A program made the position numbers and the translations under genes. A model generated the notes under the pieces. It saw only the letters and a program-made list of their open reading frames with translations. It was not told the origin of the DNA and ran no database searches. From Pseudoalteromonas sp. P1-9 (GTDB lineage Bacteria > Pseudomonadota > Gammaproteobacteria > Enterobacterales > Alteromonadaceae), in assembly GCF_001399975.1 (NCBI RefSeq), contig NZ_LKBD01000005.1, positions 124,001 to 188,000 on the forward strand: a stretch of 64,000 nt of DNA, in the 5' to 3' direction. Positions 52,532-63,395 of the stretch are shown piece after piece; the first letter of the stretch is position 1, and each line of letters opens with the position of its first letter.

Positions 52532-53320
52532 TTAATCAAACAGGGCGACGGTTTGACGACTCATAGCTAACAATTCACCCGCCTGATTATAAATATTTGC
52601 TTCTTCACAGGCATACCCATCGCGACTATGATGGGTAAACGCATCAAAACCAAGCCAAGCGTCAGCTGTTAATGGCTGGTGAGGTAAAAACTCAATATAC
52701 CAAGACATTGAACTGGCAGGGGCAACGTTTGCATACATTTGTAATTGTGCAGGCGGCCACGCATCCGTCAGCGCCAATATATGTGCAACAGTTAAGTCCT
52801 TCGGTGTTTCTTTTAAACGCATCCACCCGGCAAGTTCGCCATTTGATGCATTTGAAAACGGCATAGCACCTTTTTGAATATTAAAACTCATATGTTGGAA
52901 AAATTGGGGAGTTATGCCTTCTATATAAGGAATAAGGTTTTGTTCATTAACCGGTGCTAACGGGCATGTCGCTTTATTTTCAACAATCACATTTGAATCA
53001 CGTTTTATTGCAAAGCATCCTAGCGCAATCACCGCTACTTTGTCGTCTTGAATAATTCGCGCTTCAATTTGTGAGGCATTTTTACCTTCACGTAATAACG
53101 ACAGTTCAATATTAAATGGCGCATCGGCTATTAGCGGGCCAACAAAATTAGTGCTGAGAGACAGTAACGTACGTTCTTCATTAATTAATGTACGCATTGC
53201 TGTATAAAGCATTGCAGCTGAAATACCACCGAAGGCTGTGCGGCCTTGGCACCAGTTTGCTGGAAAAGTTAACTGGGTAAGACGTAAATTAACTTGGTCT
53301 AATAATTGATCAAAATGCAT
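52532..53320 (-). CDS. Acyl-CoA thioesterase family protein (double hotdog)
   Basis: This 262-residue cytoplasmic protein has a two-hotdog TesB-like fold: GRTAFGGISAAMLYTAMRT near residue 26 (hotdog 1 helix), LSTNFVGPLIADAPFNIELSLLREGKNASQIEARI, and in the second half WPPAQLQMYANVAPASSMSWYIEFL with a final RDGYACEEANIYNQAGELLAMSRQTVALF. It is related to the TesB/4HBT_3 family that hydrolyses acyl-CoA. The start has no obvious ribosome binding site. The substrate is unknown. Confidence 0.83.
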   Translation of the reverse strand: MHFDQLLDQVNLRLTQLTFPANWCQGRTAFGGISAAMLYTAMRTLINEERTLLSLSTNFVGPLIADAPFNIELSLLREGKNASQIEARIIQDDKVAVIALGCFAIKRDSNVIVENKATCPLAPVNEQNLIPYIEGITPQFFQHMSFNIQKGAMPFSNASNGELAGWMRLKETPKDLTVAHILALTDAWPPAQLQMYANVAPASSMSWYIEFLPHQPLTADAWLGFDAFTHHSRDGYACEEANIYNQAGELLAMSRQTVALFD

Positions 53321-53447
53321 AAGGATTTCATTTGTTATTGTAACTCGCTTGTTTATATCAAAAATACAGTGGTATGACCACTTATTGTATTAAAATCCAT
53401 CATTGCAAAAAAAATTTCAAAATTTTAAAAAAATTTACGTTTTACAG

Positions 53448-53474
53448 TTGAATTGTCATTACCTCACCCCTATT
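53448..53474 (+). promoter_or_regulatory. Sigma-32-type heat-shock promoter of dnaK
   Basis: TTGAAT at 53448-53453 followed 13 bases later by CCCCTATT (53467-53474) is a good match to the sigma-32 consensus (CTTGAAA, CCCCATNT). It lies about 64 bases before the dnaK start. Confidence 0.72.
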
Positions 53475-53537
53475 AAGTAACCATCTAAACGAATTAATCA
53501 TTTTTTGATACAGAATTAAAGAAGTAGGAGAGGTTCC

Positions 53538-55460
53538 ATGGGTAAGATTATTGGTATCGACTTAGGCACAACAAACTCATGTGTTGCAGTATTAGACGGC
53601 GATAAGCCACGCGTAATTGAAAATGCAGAGGGTGAACGTACAACCCCATCAATTATCGCATATACAGATGAAGGTGAAACGCTTGTAGGTCAGCCTGCAA
53701 AGCGTCAAGCGGTAACAAACCCAACAAATACATTATTCGCAATTAAGCGTTTAATTGGTCGTCGTTTTGAAGACGAAGAAGTACAACGTGATATCGACAT
53801 CATGCCATTCAAAATTGTTAAAGCAGACAATGGCGATGCATGGGTAGAAGCAAAAGGCGAAAAACGCGCTGCACCACAAATCTCAGCTGAAGTTCTTAAG
53901 AAAATGAAGAAAACAGCAGAAGATTTCTTAGGTGAAGCGGTAACTGGCGCAGTAATCACAGTACCGGCATACTTTAATGATGCACAGCGTCAAGCGACAA
54001 AAGACGCGGGTCGTATCGCGGGCCTTGATGTTAAACGTATTATCAACGAACCAACTGCTGCTGCACTTGCATACGGCATGGATAAGAAGCAAGGCGATAA
54101 CGTCGTTGCTGTTTACGATTTAGGTGGTGGTACATTCGATATTTCTATCATCGAAATTGATGAAGTAGAAGGCGAGCACACGTTTGAAGTACTAGCAACA
54201 AATGGTGATACGCACTTAGGTGGTGAAGATTTCGATAACCGCGTTATCAACTACCTAGTTGAAGAATTTAAGAAAGACCAAGGCATCAACTTAAAGACTG
54301 ATCCACTTGCGATGCAGCGTGTTAAAGAAGCTGCGGAAAAAGCGAAGATCGAACTATCAAGCGCGCAACAAACAGAAGTTAACCTTCCGTATGTAACTGC
54401 TGATGCGTCAGGTCCTAAGCATATGAACGTTAAACTAACGCGTGCTAAGTTAGAATCGCTTGTTGAAGATCTAGTAACACAATCACTAGAGCCGCTTAAA
54501 AAGGCACTAGCTGACGCAGATCTTTCAGTTAGCGATGTTAACGATGTAATTCTAGTGGGTGGTCAAACACGTATGCCACTAGTACAAAAAGCGGTTACTG
54601 ATTTCTTCGGTAAAGAGCCACGTAAAGATGTAAACCCTGATGAAGCAGTAGCTATGGGTGCTGCGGTTCAAGGTGGTGTTTTAGCGGGTGACGTTAAAGA
54701 CGTACTATTGCTAGACGTTATTCCTCTTTCGCTAGGTATCGAGACAATGGGTCAGGTAATGACTGCATTAATCGAAAAGAACACAACGATTCCAACTAAG
54801 AAATCACAAGTGTTCTCAACTGCTGAAGACAACCAAAGCGCGGTAACAATTCACGTACTTCAAGGTGAGCGTAAGCAATCAAGCGCGAACAAATCACTAG
54901 GTCAATTCAACCTAGAAGGTATTCGCCCTGCACAGCGTGGCGCACCACAAATTGAAGTAACGTTTGACGTTGATGCTGATGGTATCTTACATGTATCTGC
55001 GAAAGATAAAGACACGGGTAAAGAGCAGAAGATCACAATCCAAGCATCTTCAGGTCTAAGCGACGATGAAATCGATGCAATGGTACGTGACGCGGAAGCA
55101 AACGCAGAAGAAGATAAGAAGTTTGAAGAACTAGTACAAGCGCGTAACCAAGGTGACGCAATGGTTCACGGTACACGCAAGCAAATCGAAGAAGCAGGTG
55201 ACGCATTACCAGCTGACGATAAAGCAGCGATTGAAGCAGCACTTTCAGAGCTAGAAACAGCAGTGAAAGGCGATGACAAAGCTGAAATCGAAGCGAAAAC
55301 GCAAGCGCTTATCGAAAAATCGCAAAAACTAATGGAAATTGCGCAAGCAAATGCACAAGCGCAACAAGCTGGCGGCGACGCGGGCCAACAGCAACAAGCA
55401 CAGCAAGACGACGACGTTGTTGACGCTGAGTTTGAAGAAGTAAAAGACGATAAAAAGTAA
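53538..55460 (+). CDS. dnaK: Chaperone DnaK (Hsp70)
   Basis: This 640-residue Hsp70 has the ATPase domain (1-385) with [27 protein letters not shown] and [10 protein letters not shown], the substrate domain (390-510), a helical lid (about 510-610) and an acidic Gln-rich tail ending in [10 protein letters not shown]. It binds exposed hydrophobic segments in an ATP cycle with DnaJ and GrpE. AGGAGAGG precedes the ATG. A sigma-32-like promoter lies upstream and dnaJ follows after 137 bases. Codon use looks more biased than neighbours, as for a highly expressed gene. grpE is not in the window. Confidence 0.98.
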   Translation: MGKIIGIDLGTTNSCVAVLDGDKPRVIENAEGERTTPSIIAYTDEGETLVGQPAKRQAVTNPTNTLFAIKRLIGRRFEDEEVQRDIDIMPFKIVKADNGDAWVEAKGEKRAAPQISAEVLKKMKKTAEDFLGEAVTGAVITVPAYFNDAQRQATKDAGRIAGLDVKRIINEPTAAALAYGMDKKQGDNVVAVYDLGGGTFDISIIEIDEVEGEHTFEVLATNGDTHLGGEDFDNRVINYLVEEFKKDQGINLKTDPLAMQRVKEAAEKAKIELSSAQQTEVNLPYVTADASGPKHMNVKLTRAKLESLVEDLVTQSLEPLKKALADADLSVSDVNDVILVGGQTRMPLVQKAVTDFFGKEPRKDVNPDEAVAMGAAVQGGVLAGDVKDVLLLDVIPLSLGIETMGQVMTALIEKNTTIPTKKSQVFSTAEDNQSAVTIHVLQGERKQSSANKSLGQFNLEGIRPAQRGAPQIEVTFDVDADGILHVSAKDKDTGKEQKITIQASSGLSDDEIDAMVRDAEANAEEDKKFEELVQARNQGDAMVHGTRKQIEEAGDALPADDKAAIEAALSELETAVKGDDKAEIEAKTQALIEKSQKLMEIAQANAQAQQAGGDAGQQQQAQQDDDVVDAEFEEVKDDKK

Positions 55461-55472
55461 TTTACTTTAAAG

Positions 55473-55504
55473 AGGGCGCGCGGGTTTCGACTCAGACGCG
55501 CCCT
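55473..55504 (+). promoter_or_regulatory. GC-rich stem-loop between dnaK and dnaJ
   Basis: AGGGCGCG (55473-55480) pairs with CGCGCCCT (55497-55504) around a 16-base loop, in the 137-base spacer. It has no T-run strong enough for full termination, so it may attenuate or stabilise the upstream RNA and give a higher level of dnaK than dnaJ. This is inference. Confidence 0.5.
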
Positions 55505-55597
55505 TAGTGTATCTAAAGGTTTTATGAATTTTGAGGCTAAAGACCCCGCTGGGGCAATGCAAATGCAGTTAGCCAACTAACGGGGAAAGCAGTAATT

Positions 55598-56737
55598 ATG
55601 TCAAAACGCGATTATTATGAAGTACTAGGCGTTGCAAAAGACGCTAGCGATCGTGATATTAAAAAGGCATACAAACGCCTTGCTATGAAGTATCACCCAG
55701 ATCGTACCGCAGGCGACAAAGACTTAGAAGCTAAGTTTAAAGAAGTAAAAGAAGCATACGAAATACTTGGCGACAGTCAAAAACGTCAAACATACGATCA
55801 ATTTGGTCACGCAGCCTTTGAACAAGGCGGTGGCGGCGGTCACGGTGGCTTTGGCGGCGGTGCAGATTTTGGCGATATCTTTGGTGATGTATTCGGCGAT
55901 ATTTTTGGTGGCGGCGGCGGTGGTCGACGTCAATCTCGCCAACAACGTGGTGCTGACTTACGCTATAATCTAGATTTAAGTCTAGAAGAGGCTGTTCGCG
56001 GTAAAGACGTTGAAATTAAAGTGCCAACTTGGGTTTCATGTGAACCGTGTGATGGCTCTGGCGCGAAGAAAGGCTCTAAGCCACAAACATGTGGTACCTG
56101 TCATGGTCATGGCCAAGTACAAATGCGCCAAGGCTTCTTTGCCGTTCAGCAAACATGTCCTACATGTAATGGTAGCGGTCAAATTATCTCAGATCCATGT
56201 AATAAGTGTCATGGTCAGGGCCGCGTAGAAAAAACCAAGACCTTGTCTGTGAAAATTCCGGCAGGTGTTGATACTGGCGACCGTATTCGTCTAGCTGGCG
56301 AAGGTGAAGCTGGGCAACACGGTGCACCAGCAGGTGATTTATACGTGCAGGTTTCTGTTCGTGAACACCCAATTTTTGTGCGTGACGGCAGCAATCTATA
56401 TTGTGAAGTACCACTTAGCTTTACTACAGCAGCACTTGGTGGCGAAATTGAAGTACCAACGCTAGACGGTCGTGCAAAACTGAAAATTCCTTCAGAATGT
56501 CAGACGGATAAAATGTTCCGTATGCGTGGTAAAGGCGTTAAGTCTGTTCGCGGCGGTGTGGTTGGTGATTTAATCTGTAAAGTAATTATTGAGACACCGG
56601 TTAACCTAAACGAGCGTCAAAAAGAGTTATTACGTGAATTAGATGATAGCATGGGCGGTGATAGCTCGCGCCATCGTCCAAAAGAGCAAGGATTCTTTGA
56701 TGGTGTTAAGAAGTTTTTTGATGACTTAACTAAGTAA
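55598..56737 (+). CDS. dnaJ: Chaperone DnaJ (Hsp40, type I)
   Basis: This 379-residue co-chaperone has a J domain (1-70) with the essential HPD in KYHPDR, a Gly/Phe-rich stretch (about 75-115), four CxxCxGxG zinc repeats (about 144-210: [32 protein letters not shown]) and a C-terminal substrate domain. It stimulates the DnaK ATPase and delivers substrates. It follows dnaK in the classic arrangement. GGGGAAAGC is a moderate ribosome binding site. Confidence 0.98.
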   Translation: MSKRDYYEVLGVAKDASDRDIKKAYKRLAMKYHPDRTAGDKDLEAKFKEVKEAYEILGDSQKRQTYDQFGHAAFEQGGGGGHGGFGGGADFGDIFGDVFGDIFGGGGGGRRQSRQQRGADLRYNLDLSLEEAVRGKDVEIKVPTWVSCEPCDGSGAKKGSKPQTCGTCHGHGQVQMRQGFFAVQQTCPTCNGSGQIISDPCNKCHGQGRVEKTKTLSVKIPAGVDTGDRIRLAGEGEAGQHGAPAGDLYVQVSVREHPIFVRDGSNLYCEVPLSFTTAALGGEIEVPTLDGRAKLKIPSECQTDKMFRMRGKGVKSVRGGVVGDLICKVIIETPVNLNERQKELLRELDDSMGGDSSRHRPKEQGFFDGVKKFFDDLTK

Positions 56738-56782
56738 TCTAGCTTAGTAACTTAGCCTATTAGGTTAGCTAAGTAAAAATAT

Positions 56783-56812
56783 AAAAAAGGCTCACAACTG
56801 TGAGCCTTTTTT
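56783..56812. terminator. Bidirectional terminator after dnaJ
   Basis: AAAAAAGGCTCAC (56783-56795) pairs with GTGAGCCTTTTTT (56800-56812) around a 4-base loop. It serves dnaJ and the convergent lipoprotein gene, with T-runs on both strands. Confidence 0.93.
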
Positions 56813-56840
56813 ATTGGCATTATATAATGAATATATGCAC

Positions 56841-57353
56841 TTATTTTTTGATTAAACCGCCAACTTCAAAGGATGTTTGCCACGTTTTATTATACTTAGC
56901 GTTTGTTTGTCCGCTTTGAATGCTAATTACGGCATCGTGCTTTGCGTTTTTAAATGTAGTTCGTTGGCTTTGATTTTGTGCAGTGTTATTTGCTTGCCAT
57001 TGACTGCCCAAACATTGCGCTACTTGATTTACGGCTAAGTCAAACGCTTCACGGCTCTGTGATTCGTTATCGTATTGCTTTGCGCACTTGTAAGACACTC
57101 TTTCGTTATTCATACCGAGAATTTGACAACTATTGCCGAGCAAATGGTACTTTGGTGTCCACACATCGCCAAACTTAGTTTGAACACGTGTCGCTTTTAG
57201 CGGCTCGAATTGATTTTCAAAACCATCAACTAAACCTTGAATTTTTTCACATGGCGTTAAGTTATCAACGTAGGCTGTTTGTGTTGGTGTGAGTGTTGAA
57301 CCACAGCCTACTAAAGCCAAAAACAGTGATGCAGCAGAAATTTTACGAAACAT
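56841..57353 (-). CDS. Small lipoprotein of unknown function
   Basis: This 170-residue protein has a lipoprotein signal with lipobox LVGC (Cys at 17) and AGGGA before the ATG. The mature part has four Cys (near residues 35, 77, 90 and 114), which may form disulfides, and a Gln/Asn-rich stretch (ANNTAQNQSQR). I do not recognise a domain. The Asp after the Cys that would retain it in the inner membrane is absent (CGST), so outer-membrane sorting is expected. Confidence 0.7.
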   Translation of the reverse strand: MFRKISAASLFLALVGCGSTLTPTQTAYVDNLTPCEKIQGLVDGFENQFEPLKATRVQTKFGDVWTPKYHLLGNSCQILGMNNERVSYKCAKQYDNESQSREAFDLAVNQVAQCLGSQWQANNTAQNQSQRTTFKNAKHDAVISIQSGQTNAKYNKTWQTSFEVGGLIKK

Positions 57354-57639
57354 AATGCTATCCCTAATAATTTGCCATCAGCATAGCGAGACTTAAAAAG
57401 AAAATCTATGCTTAACGTATGCAATATTGTGATTTATCAATTTTCAAAATGTGTATTGCGTAGCATTTAATCAAGCTTAAAATTAATTGTTAAATTTGCA
57501 ATAAACAAAAGCCAAATCAAATACTAATTTTTAATTTAGATTTAAAATTGTGACATAGGAAAATGAGCCAACAGGCATTACAAACCGTACAACTGATGTT
57601 GTATTACCGTTTATGTATGAGCACTATTTGGAAGTTTAA

Positions 57640-59118
57640 ATGAATTATCCTTGGATTGAAAAAGCAAACCGGATCTTCTCTGCGGTATTAATTGGTCAGT
57701 TTGTTATTACGTTAATTATCGCTTTTTTTACCGATACTTGGTTTGAAGGTATCGCAATTGGCCTGCTAATTCTGGCCTTACCCTTATTTTTAATTACTAC
57801 CGCACCGTTTGCATCAGTTACTCGTCATGCCGTTGGTGTTGCGGTTCAGTTATTTGCTGCGCTTCATATTCAGCAGACAATGGGGCTAACGGAATTACAC
57901 TTTGAAATATTTGTAATGCTGGCATTTTTAAGTTTCTATCGCGATTGGCAGGTAATTTTGTCGAGCGTATTATTTATAGCCGTTCATCATATTCTGTTTT
58001 TTATTGTGCAGTCGCAAGGCGCCTCTATTTACATATTTGAACAAGGCCATTTAGCGTTTTACGTTTTAATCATTCATGCGCTTTTTGCGGTAACCGAAGG
58101 CGGCATATTGATGTATGTTGCTAAATTAACGCATAGAGAGGCCGTAAGTGCTTATAAATTATCAGAATCTATTCATGACGTATTGAGTAACGAGGATAAA
58201 TTTGACTTAACTGCATTTACCAACAAGCAATCAGATGGTTCTGATTATCATAAGTTAATGACCTCACTAAGCGGCTTTATCAAACAAACTAAAACGGTGA
58301 GTGAAAGTGTTTTGCAACGTTCTGAAGCTGTGTTGGATTTAAGCAATGATGTCGACCGTGCGACTGATGAAAACGTCAGTCAAATTAACTTAATAGCTAC
58401 TGCAACCGAAGAAATGACAGTCGCAAATGCTAATGTTGCAAGCCAGGCCAGTGAAGCGAATGAAAGTGCAAGCGATGCATTTACCCGTACTGATAAAACA
58501 AAGCAAATCATTGATAGCTCTGCACAAAATATTGAGGGGCTTAAGGGCGATTTGTCGGCAACATCTCAAACAATTGGTGAGCTGGCGTTAAAGTGTAATC
58601 AAATTGAAGAAGTGATGAATGCAATTAAATCTATTTCAGATCAGACCAATTTATTAGCCCTAAATGCAGCAATTGAATCAGCTAGGGCTGGAGAGCATGG
58701 CCGTGGATTTGCCGTTGTTGCAGATGAAGTAAGACAACTTGCTATGAAAACGCGTCAAAACGCAGAGCAGATAAGTGAAATTACCGCAGCGTTAATTAAT
58801 GAGGCATCGTCTTCGGTTGAACAAATGGACAAGTGCTTAGTTCAAGCAGAAGATACGGTTGAACAAGCAAAAGACGCATCAAATATGATGATGGGCGTAG
58901 TTGAAAATATTGAAAGTATGGTTAATAACATGGCTTCTGTCGCGAGTGCTGCAAATGAACAAGCAACGGTCTCTGCGAGCATTTCTGAGTCGACACAGCG
59001 CTTATCACATAATTCTGAGCAGTTGAAACACAATACTACTGAGTCTGGCCAACGTTTTAAAGAGATGAAACACGATATTGAAAACTTAAACCGCGAGTTA
59101 TCACGCTTTGAGCTCTAA
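57640..59118 (+). CDS. Methyl-accepting chemotaxis protein with membrane-embedded sensor
   Basis: This 492-residue chemoreceptor has five or six membrane helices in the first 165 residues and no periplasmic sensor domain and no evident HAMP domain. The membrane part has clustered His residues ([36 protein letters not shown]), which could bind a metal or haem. The signalling domain (about 200-490) has the tip sequence [36 protein letters not shown] with its conserved Glu and Arg residues. It senses an unknown signal and controls CheA. GGAAG precedes the ATG. The last 11 bases overlap the thioredoxin-like gene. Confidence 0.92.
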   Translation: MNYPWIEKANRIFSAVLIGQFVITLIIAFFTDTWFEGIAIGLLILALPLFLITTAPFASVTRHAVGVAVQLFAALHIQQTMGLTELHFEIFVMLAFLSFYRDWQVILSSVLFIAVHHILFFIVQSQGASIYIFEQGHLAFYVLIIHALFAVTEGGILMYVAKLTHREAVSAYKLSESIHDVLSNEDKFDLTAFTNKQSDGSDYHKLMTSLSGFIKQTKTVSESVLQRSEAVLDLSNDVDRATDENVSQINLIATATEEMTVANANVASQASEANESASDAFTRTDKTKQIIDSSAQNIEGLKGDLSATSQTIGELALKCNQIEEVMNAIKSISDQTNLLALNAAIESARAGEHGRGFAVVADEVRQLAMKTRQNAEQISEITAALINEASSSVEQMDKCLVQAEDTVEQAKDASNMMMGVVENIESMVNNMASVASAANEQATVSASISESTQRLSHNSEQLKHNTTESGQRFKEMKHDIENLNRELSRFEL

Positions 59119-59596
59119 ATTACACTGGGTTTTGTTAGTAATATGGTCAATTATTTTAACCAGCAGTGTGTTGTACTTGTCGACATTAAAAGCAAAGCAA
59201 TTTGATCTAAACGGCTTGCTTTTAAGTAACGCGATGGACACCGAATTTGACCATCGCTTTACATCGCTTATTGAAGAAACCGTAGGTACTAGCAGTGGGA
59301 CGGTAGTGCATTTTACAATGGATAATTGTTTTTGTGAGTATGTTGCAGAAAGCCATGTTACGTCTGTGAAAAAACGAGCATCGGAACAAGGCTATAAAAA
59401 TCATGTCATCACGCTTAATAGTGATACTCGTTTTAATATACCTTCGGTACCAGCGGTCGCAGTAATTAACCATAATGGTAAGTTAACCTATCTTGGTCCT
59501 TATGCAACAGGAATGTTTTGTAGCGAAGGCGAAGGACTTGTCGAGCAGTACATCATTGACAATACCGAGAATAACGCATTAGGCGCCACTATTTAA
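59108..59596 (+). CDS. DUF6436-type thioredoxin-fold protein
   Basis: This 162-residue protein starts at a TTG (59108) inside the end of the chemoreceptor gene. It has an N-terminal membrane anchor (about 7-26) and a thioredoxin-like domain with Cys74-x-Cys76 in DNCFCEY, the cis-Pro region [10 protein letters not shown] and a C-terminal helix. The CxC pattern differs from the usual CxxC of thiol oxidoreductases, so redox activity is uncertain. It resembles DUF6436 proteins as I recall them. Overlap with the receptor gene suggests joint expression. Confidence 0.7.
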   Translation: MSSKLHWVLLVIWSIILTSSVLYLSTLKAKQFDLNGLLLSNAMDTEFDHRFTSLIEETVGTSSGTVVHFTMDNCFCEYVAESHVTSVKKRASEQGYKNHVITLNSDTRFNIPSVPAVAVINHNGKLTYLGPYATGMFCSEGEGLVEQYIIDNTENNALGATI

Positions 59597-59603
59597 CGGA
59601 TGC

Positions 59604-59627
59604 CCAAGGTTGCTATTGCAACCTTGG
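59604..59627. terminator. Stem-loop between the DUF6436 gene and hisIE
   Basis: CCAAGGTTGC (59604-59613) pairs exactly with GCAACCTTGG (59618-59627) around a 4-base loop. It lies between convergent genes; the following bases are not T-rich, so termination may be weak on both sides. Confidence 0.65.
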
Positions 59628-59641
59628 TTAATGAGTAGAAC

Positions 59642-60253
59642 TTATTTATGTCTATTTTTTAACACATTAATAACTTGGCTAATATCTAGCTTTTGTCGCT
59701 GTAATAGAACTAACAAGTGATACAGTAAATCTGCCGATTCATTGAGTAACTCTTCGTTGTCATTTTTCATTGCTGCTAAGGCGACTTCAACTCCTTCTTC
59801 GCCAACCTTTTGGCAACTTCGGCTCAACTCTTTTGCAAATAAACTTGCGGTGTAACTCTCGCTTGGGTCGTCATTTTTTCGCTTTGCAATAACACTATTG
59901 AGCGTACCTAAAAAGCTTAAATCGGTACTTGCATCGCCAAAACAACTTTGTGTACCTAAATGACAAGTTGGACCTTTTGGTTTTGCCAGTATTAATAATG
60001 AATCTTGATCACAATCAGTATGAATTGATACCAATTCCAGATAGTTTTCAGAGCTTTCACCTTTTGTCCATAAACGCTGTTTTGAACGGCTATAAAACGT
60101 TACTTTGCCAATTTCTAAAGTCGTTTGAACTGCAGCTAGATTACAAAAACCCTGCATTAAAATTTGCCCTGATTGCACATCCTGTACAATCGCGGGAATA
60201 AGCTCACTTTTTTCAAAATCGAGAGCTGAAATATTGCTTAAATCTAATTTCAT
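59642..60253 (-). CDS. hisI: HisIE bifunctional phosphoribosyl-AMP cyclohydrolase / phosphoribosyl-ATP pyrophosphatase
   Basis: This 203-residue fusion has the HisI domain first (about 1-115) with LWTKGESS, the metal-binding DCDQDSLL and CHLGTQSCF, and the HisE domain (about 115-203) with [18 protein letters not shown] and [13 protein letters not shown]. It carries out steps 2 and 3 of histidine synthesis. It is last in the operon. Its ATG overlaps the hisF stop by four bases. Confidence 0.96.
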   Translation of the reverse strand: MKLDLSNISALDFEKSELIPAIVQDVQSGQILMQGFCNLAAVQTTLEIGKVTFYSRSKQRLWTKGESSENYLELVSIHTDCDQDSLLILAKPKGPTCHLGTQSCFGDASTDLSFLGTLNSVIAKRKNDDPSESYTASLFAKELSRSCQKVGEEGVEVALAAMKNDNEELLNESADLLYHLLVLLQRQKLDISQVINVLKNRHK

Positions 60254-61023
60254 AGTCGCACCGGAATTGTCTGTTGATTCAGGTTTTGTTTTAGCTCGGT
60301 TATATCAATTAAGCCTTTGTGAAAAACCGATGCCGCCAGTGCGCCATCGACATTACTTTGTAAAAATACATCGGCAAAATCTTGAATTTTACCCGCGCCG
60401 CCAGAGGAAATTAAAGGGACATCACAAATCGCACGTATTTCACTTAATTGCTGATTGTCATAACCCTTTCTTACGCCGTCTTGGTTCATGCAGTTGAGCA
60501 CAATTTCGCCCGCGCCTAAGTCTTGCACTTGTTTAACCCATTCTTGGGTCTTATAGCGTGTTTGGCTTGATGCGCTAGGATCGCCCGTTAGTTGATATAC
60601 TAGGTATTCGCCTGTGGTTTTATCATAAAAACTGTCGATACCAACCACAACACACTGTTTACCAAACTCATCATGTAACTCTTTAATAAGCTCGGGCCTT
60701 GCTATTGCAGGGCTATTAATGCTGATCTTATCCGCGCCCATTTCGAGTACTTTTGCAGCATCAGCGACCGATTTAATCCCGCCCGCAACGCAAAAAGGGA
60801 TATTGATATAACGGGCAATTTGCTCCACCCAAGTTACATCAAGTAAACGCTTTTCAACGCTCGCTGTAATTTCATAGAAAACGAGCTCATCGGCACCTGC
60901 TTGCGAGTACGCCTCGGCAAGTTGCAAAATATCGCCGACGATTTCGTGCTCTTTGAATTTAACGCCTTTTACGACTTGATTATTTTTAACGTCTAAACAA
61001 GGAATTATGCGTTTTGATAACAC
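60250..61023 (-). CDS. hisF: Imidazole glycerol phosphate synthase, cyclase subunit HisF
   Basis: This 257-residue TIM-barrel subunit has the catalytic Asp in [13 protein letters not shown] near the start and the phosphate-binding motifs ISINSPAI and [13 protein letters not shown]. With HisH it converts PRFAR to imidazole glycerol phosphate and AICAR using ammonia. The start is a GTG with a strong AAGGAGG seven bases upstream, lying inside hisA, so hisF overlaps hisA by 19 bases. Confidence 0.97.
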   Translation of the reverse strand: MLSKRIIPCLDVKNNQVVKGVKFKEHEIVGDILQLAEAYSQAGADELVFYEITASVEKRLLDVTWVEQIARYINIPFCVAGGIKSVADAAKVLEMGADKISINSPAIARPELIKELHDEFGKQCVVVGIDSFYDKTTGEYLVYQLTGDPSASSQTRYKTQEWVKQVQDLGAGEIVLNCMNQDGVRKGYDNQQLSEIRAICDVPLISSGGAGKIQDFADVFLQSNVDGALAASVFHKGLIDITELKQNLNQQTIPVRL

Positions 61024-61739
61024 GTTACAGCCTCCTTTGCGCTAAACGCATTATCGAGTAATGATTTTCCTAAAATCACACCACCGACACCGAGGGCTTT
61101 TAACTGCTTAATATCCTCAAGAGAACTAACACCACCTGATGCTTGCACGCGAATATCGTCAAACTGTGTAAGAATGTCTTGGTATAGCTTAAATGAAGGG
61201 CCGGTCATCGTGCCGTCTTTGCTAATGTCTGTGCACAAAAAGTCTTTTACGCCCAATTCTTTATAGAATTCTATAAACTCAAACAGGTCGTAAGGTGATT
61301 TTTCAAGCCAACCGTGGGTAGCAGGGCGCCACGTGTTGCCGTCTTTGTTAACATCAAGCGCGATTACGAATTTAGCTGCGCCGAATGTATTTATCCAATT
61401 CTTTACTTGGCTCTTGTTCGTCACTGCTTTGGAGCCAATCACCACTTGATGTACGCCTGCGTTCAGCCAAGTGGATATGTCTGACTCGCTTCGAATGCCG
61501 CCGCCGATTTGAAAGGGTAGTTTGAGCTCGTTTGATGCTTCTTGAATGAACTGCCATTGCTTTTTGTCCGGATCACGGGCGCCTTCAAGATCAACAATGT
61601 GAATTCGTTCAGCGCCTGAATTTGCGTATTCTGTTAACCGTTGTTTAAAGTCAAAATCATAAAATTGTGCCGTGTCGTACTTGCCTTGGTATAGTCTAAC
61701 AATGCGATTTTGTAAAATATCTAATGCGGGAATAATCAT
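61005..61739 (-). CDS. hisA: Phosphoribosylformimino-5-aminoimidazole carboxamide ribotide isomerase HisA
   Basis: This 244-residue TIM-barrel enzyme has the catalytic Asp in PALDILQN near the start, [24 protein letters not shown]-like [11 protein letters not shown] and the C-terminal [12 protein letters not shown]. It isomerises ProFAR to PRFAR. AGGA lies six bases before the ATG. The hisH stop is eight bases upstream, and hisF overlaps its end by 19 bases. Confidence 0.97.
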   Translation of the reverse strand: MIIPALDILQNRIVRLYQGKYDTAQFYDFDFKQRLTEYANSGAERIHIVDLEGARDPDKKQWQFIQEASNELKLPFQIGGGIRSESDISTWLNAGVHQVVIGSKAVTNKSQVKNWINTFGAAKFVIALDVNKDGNTWRPATHGWLEKSPYDLFEFIEFYKELGVKDFLCTDISKDGTMTGPSFKLYQDILTQFDDIRVQASGGVSSLEDIKQLKALGVGGVILGKSLLDNAFSAKEAVTCYQNA

Positions 61740-61747
61740 GATTGTTC

Positions 61748-62332
61748 CTATAACGCTAAAAAGTTTTTCAGTAAACGTTCACCAACGCGGGCTGATTTTT
61801 CTGGGTGAAATTGCATGCCAATGAAATTATCTTTGGCAATAATAGCCGAAAATTCAGTACTATAATTGCTTGATGCCACTGTGTATTGATTTGGTACATG
61901 CGCAAAACTGTGCACGTAATACACTTGGTCGTTGGCATTGATACCCGCTAAAATAGGGTGGTCTGATTTTAAATCTAAATTATTCCAGCCCATATGCGGT
62001 AAGGTTAGGCTCTTACTTTTGAGCGCACTTAATTTTCCAGGAATGAGCCCAAGGGTCTTCACATCACCTTCTTCAGTCTCATCACACATTAACTGCATAC
62101 CCAAACAAATACCTAATAAAGGCTTTTTGTAATTGCTTATAGCATCTTGCCAGTTGTTATCAATTAAGCGTTTCATCGCAACAGACGCATGACCTACACC
62201 GGGCAGCACTGCACGAGGAAAATCGTTCAGTTTTTCGGGTTCTGTGATAATTTCAACCTGAGCGCCTAAACGCTCAAACGCAAATCGAACCGAATTAATG
62301 TTTGCACAACCGGTATTAATTATGGCTATCAT
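61748..62332 (-). CDS. hisH: Imidazole glycerol phosphate synthase, glutaminase subunit HisH
   Basis: This subunit has the class-I glutaminase triad: Cys in [10 protein letters not shown] and His-x-Glu in MQFHPEKS. It supplies ammonia to HisF. I start at the ATG at 62332 (AAGG seven bases upstream; 194 residues, MIAIINTG), rather than the frame's first ATG at 62338; this gives a four-base overlap (ATGA) with the hisB stop. Confidence 0.96.
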   Translation of the reverse strand: MIAIINTGCANINSVRFAFERLGAQVEIITEPEKLNDFPRAVLPGVGHASVAMKRLIDNNWQDAISNYKKPLLGICLGMQLMCDETEEGDVKTLGLIPGKLSALKSKSLTLPHMGWNNLDLKSDHPILAGINANDQVYYVHSFAHVPNQYTVASSNYSTEFSAIIAKDNFIGMQFHPEKSARVGERLLKNFLAL

Positions 62333-63390
62333 AAACATCCTTTAGAACTGGCAGTGGTTTGTGTAACATCTTTTGCAATAGCCATACGCAGTGCACGTGA
62401 AAACGCTTTAAATAAGCCCTCAACTTGGTGATGACAATTACCCTTTGACACACTTAAGATTAAGCTAATTGCCGCATTATCAGTAAGGCTTTTGAAAAAG
62501 TGCTCGACCATTTGTACATCCATATCGCCCACTTTTTCACGTGAGAAATTGGCATTTAGTACGAACGATGCACGACCCGATAAATCAATCTGCGCGTCTG
62601 CTTTACACTCATCCATTGGCAACGAAAACCCATAGCGGCCAATTTGTGTTTTGGTACTCAGTGCTTGTTTAAGTGCCTGACCAAGTGCAATACCAACGTC
62701 TTCAACAAGGTGATGTTCATCAATGTGTAAATCACCAGACGCGTTTATGTTAAGGCCGATATTGCTGTGGGTACGAATCTGATCGAGCATATGGTCAAAA
62801 AAGCCCAGCCCTGTTTGTACTTCCCCTTGTTTGCCCGAATCAAGGTTTACACTAACTGAAATTTGGGTTTCGCTCGTGTCGCGATTAACTTCACCTATAC
62901 GATTACGCGTGGTGAGTTTAGTTACAATCTCAGGCCAGTTGCCTGTATACAAAATACCTTCACAACACAGGTTTTCAGCAAGTTGAATGTCGGTTTGGCG
63001 ATCGCCAATAACATAGGAATTAGCTAAATCGACAACACCCGATTGCATCAGATTTTTTAGTAATCCGGTTTTTGGCTTTCTACAGGTGCAATTTTCATCG
63101 TCAAAGTGGGGGCAAATTAATACCTCATCAAAAGTGATGTTTGATGCGCTAAAAACCTGCATCATTTTATCGTGCGGTGCGTCAAAGTCGGCTTGTGGGA
63201 AACTATCGGTACCTAAGCCATCTTGGTTAGATACCATAACCAGTTTATAACCCGCAGCTTGCAGTTGTAGTAGCGCAGGTATAACGCCTGGCTCAAAAAC
63301 TAACTTTTCAAGTGTATCAAGTTGTTTATCGATAGCTGGCTCTTCTACTAAAGTACCGTCTCTATCTATAAATAAGTAAGGAACTGCCAT
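62329..63390 (-). CDS. hisB: HisB bifunctional histidinol-phosphatase / imidazoleglycerol-phosphate dehydratase
   Basis: This 353-residue fusion has an N-terminal HAD phosphatase (about 1-165) with [10 protein letters not shown] near the start and a Cys/His zinc loop ([14 protein letters not shown]), and a C-terminal dehydratase (about 168-353) with [24 protein letters not shown] and the closing [13 protein letters not shown]. It catalyses two steps of histidine synthesis. The fusion is typical of gammaproteobacteria. The hisC stop lies five bases upstream. Confidence 0.97.
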   Translation of the reverse strand: MAVPYLFIDRDGTLVEEPAIDKQLDTLEKLVFEPGVIPALLQLQAAGYKLVMVSNQDGLGTDSFPQADFDAPHDKMMQVFSASNITFDEVLICPHFDDENCTCRKPKTGLLKNLMQSGVVDLANSYVIGDRQTDIQLAENLCCEGILYTGNWPEIVTKLTTRNRIGEVNRDTSETQISVSVNLDSGKQGEVQTGLGFFDHMLDQIRTHSNIGLNINASGDLHIDEHHLVEDVGIALGQALKQALSTKTQIGRYGFSLPMDECKADAQIDLSGRASFVLNANFSREKVGDMDVQMVEHFFKSLTDNAAISLILSVSKGNCHHQVEGLFKAFSRALRMAIAKDVTQTTASSKGCL

Positions 63391-63395
63391 AATTA

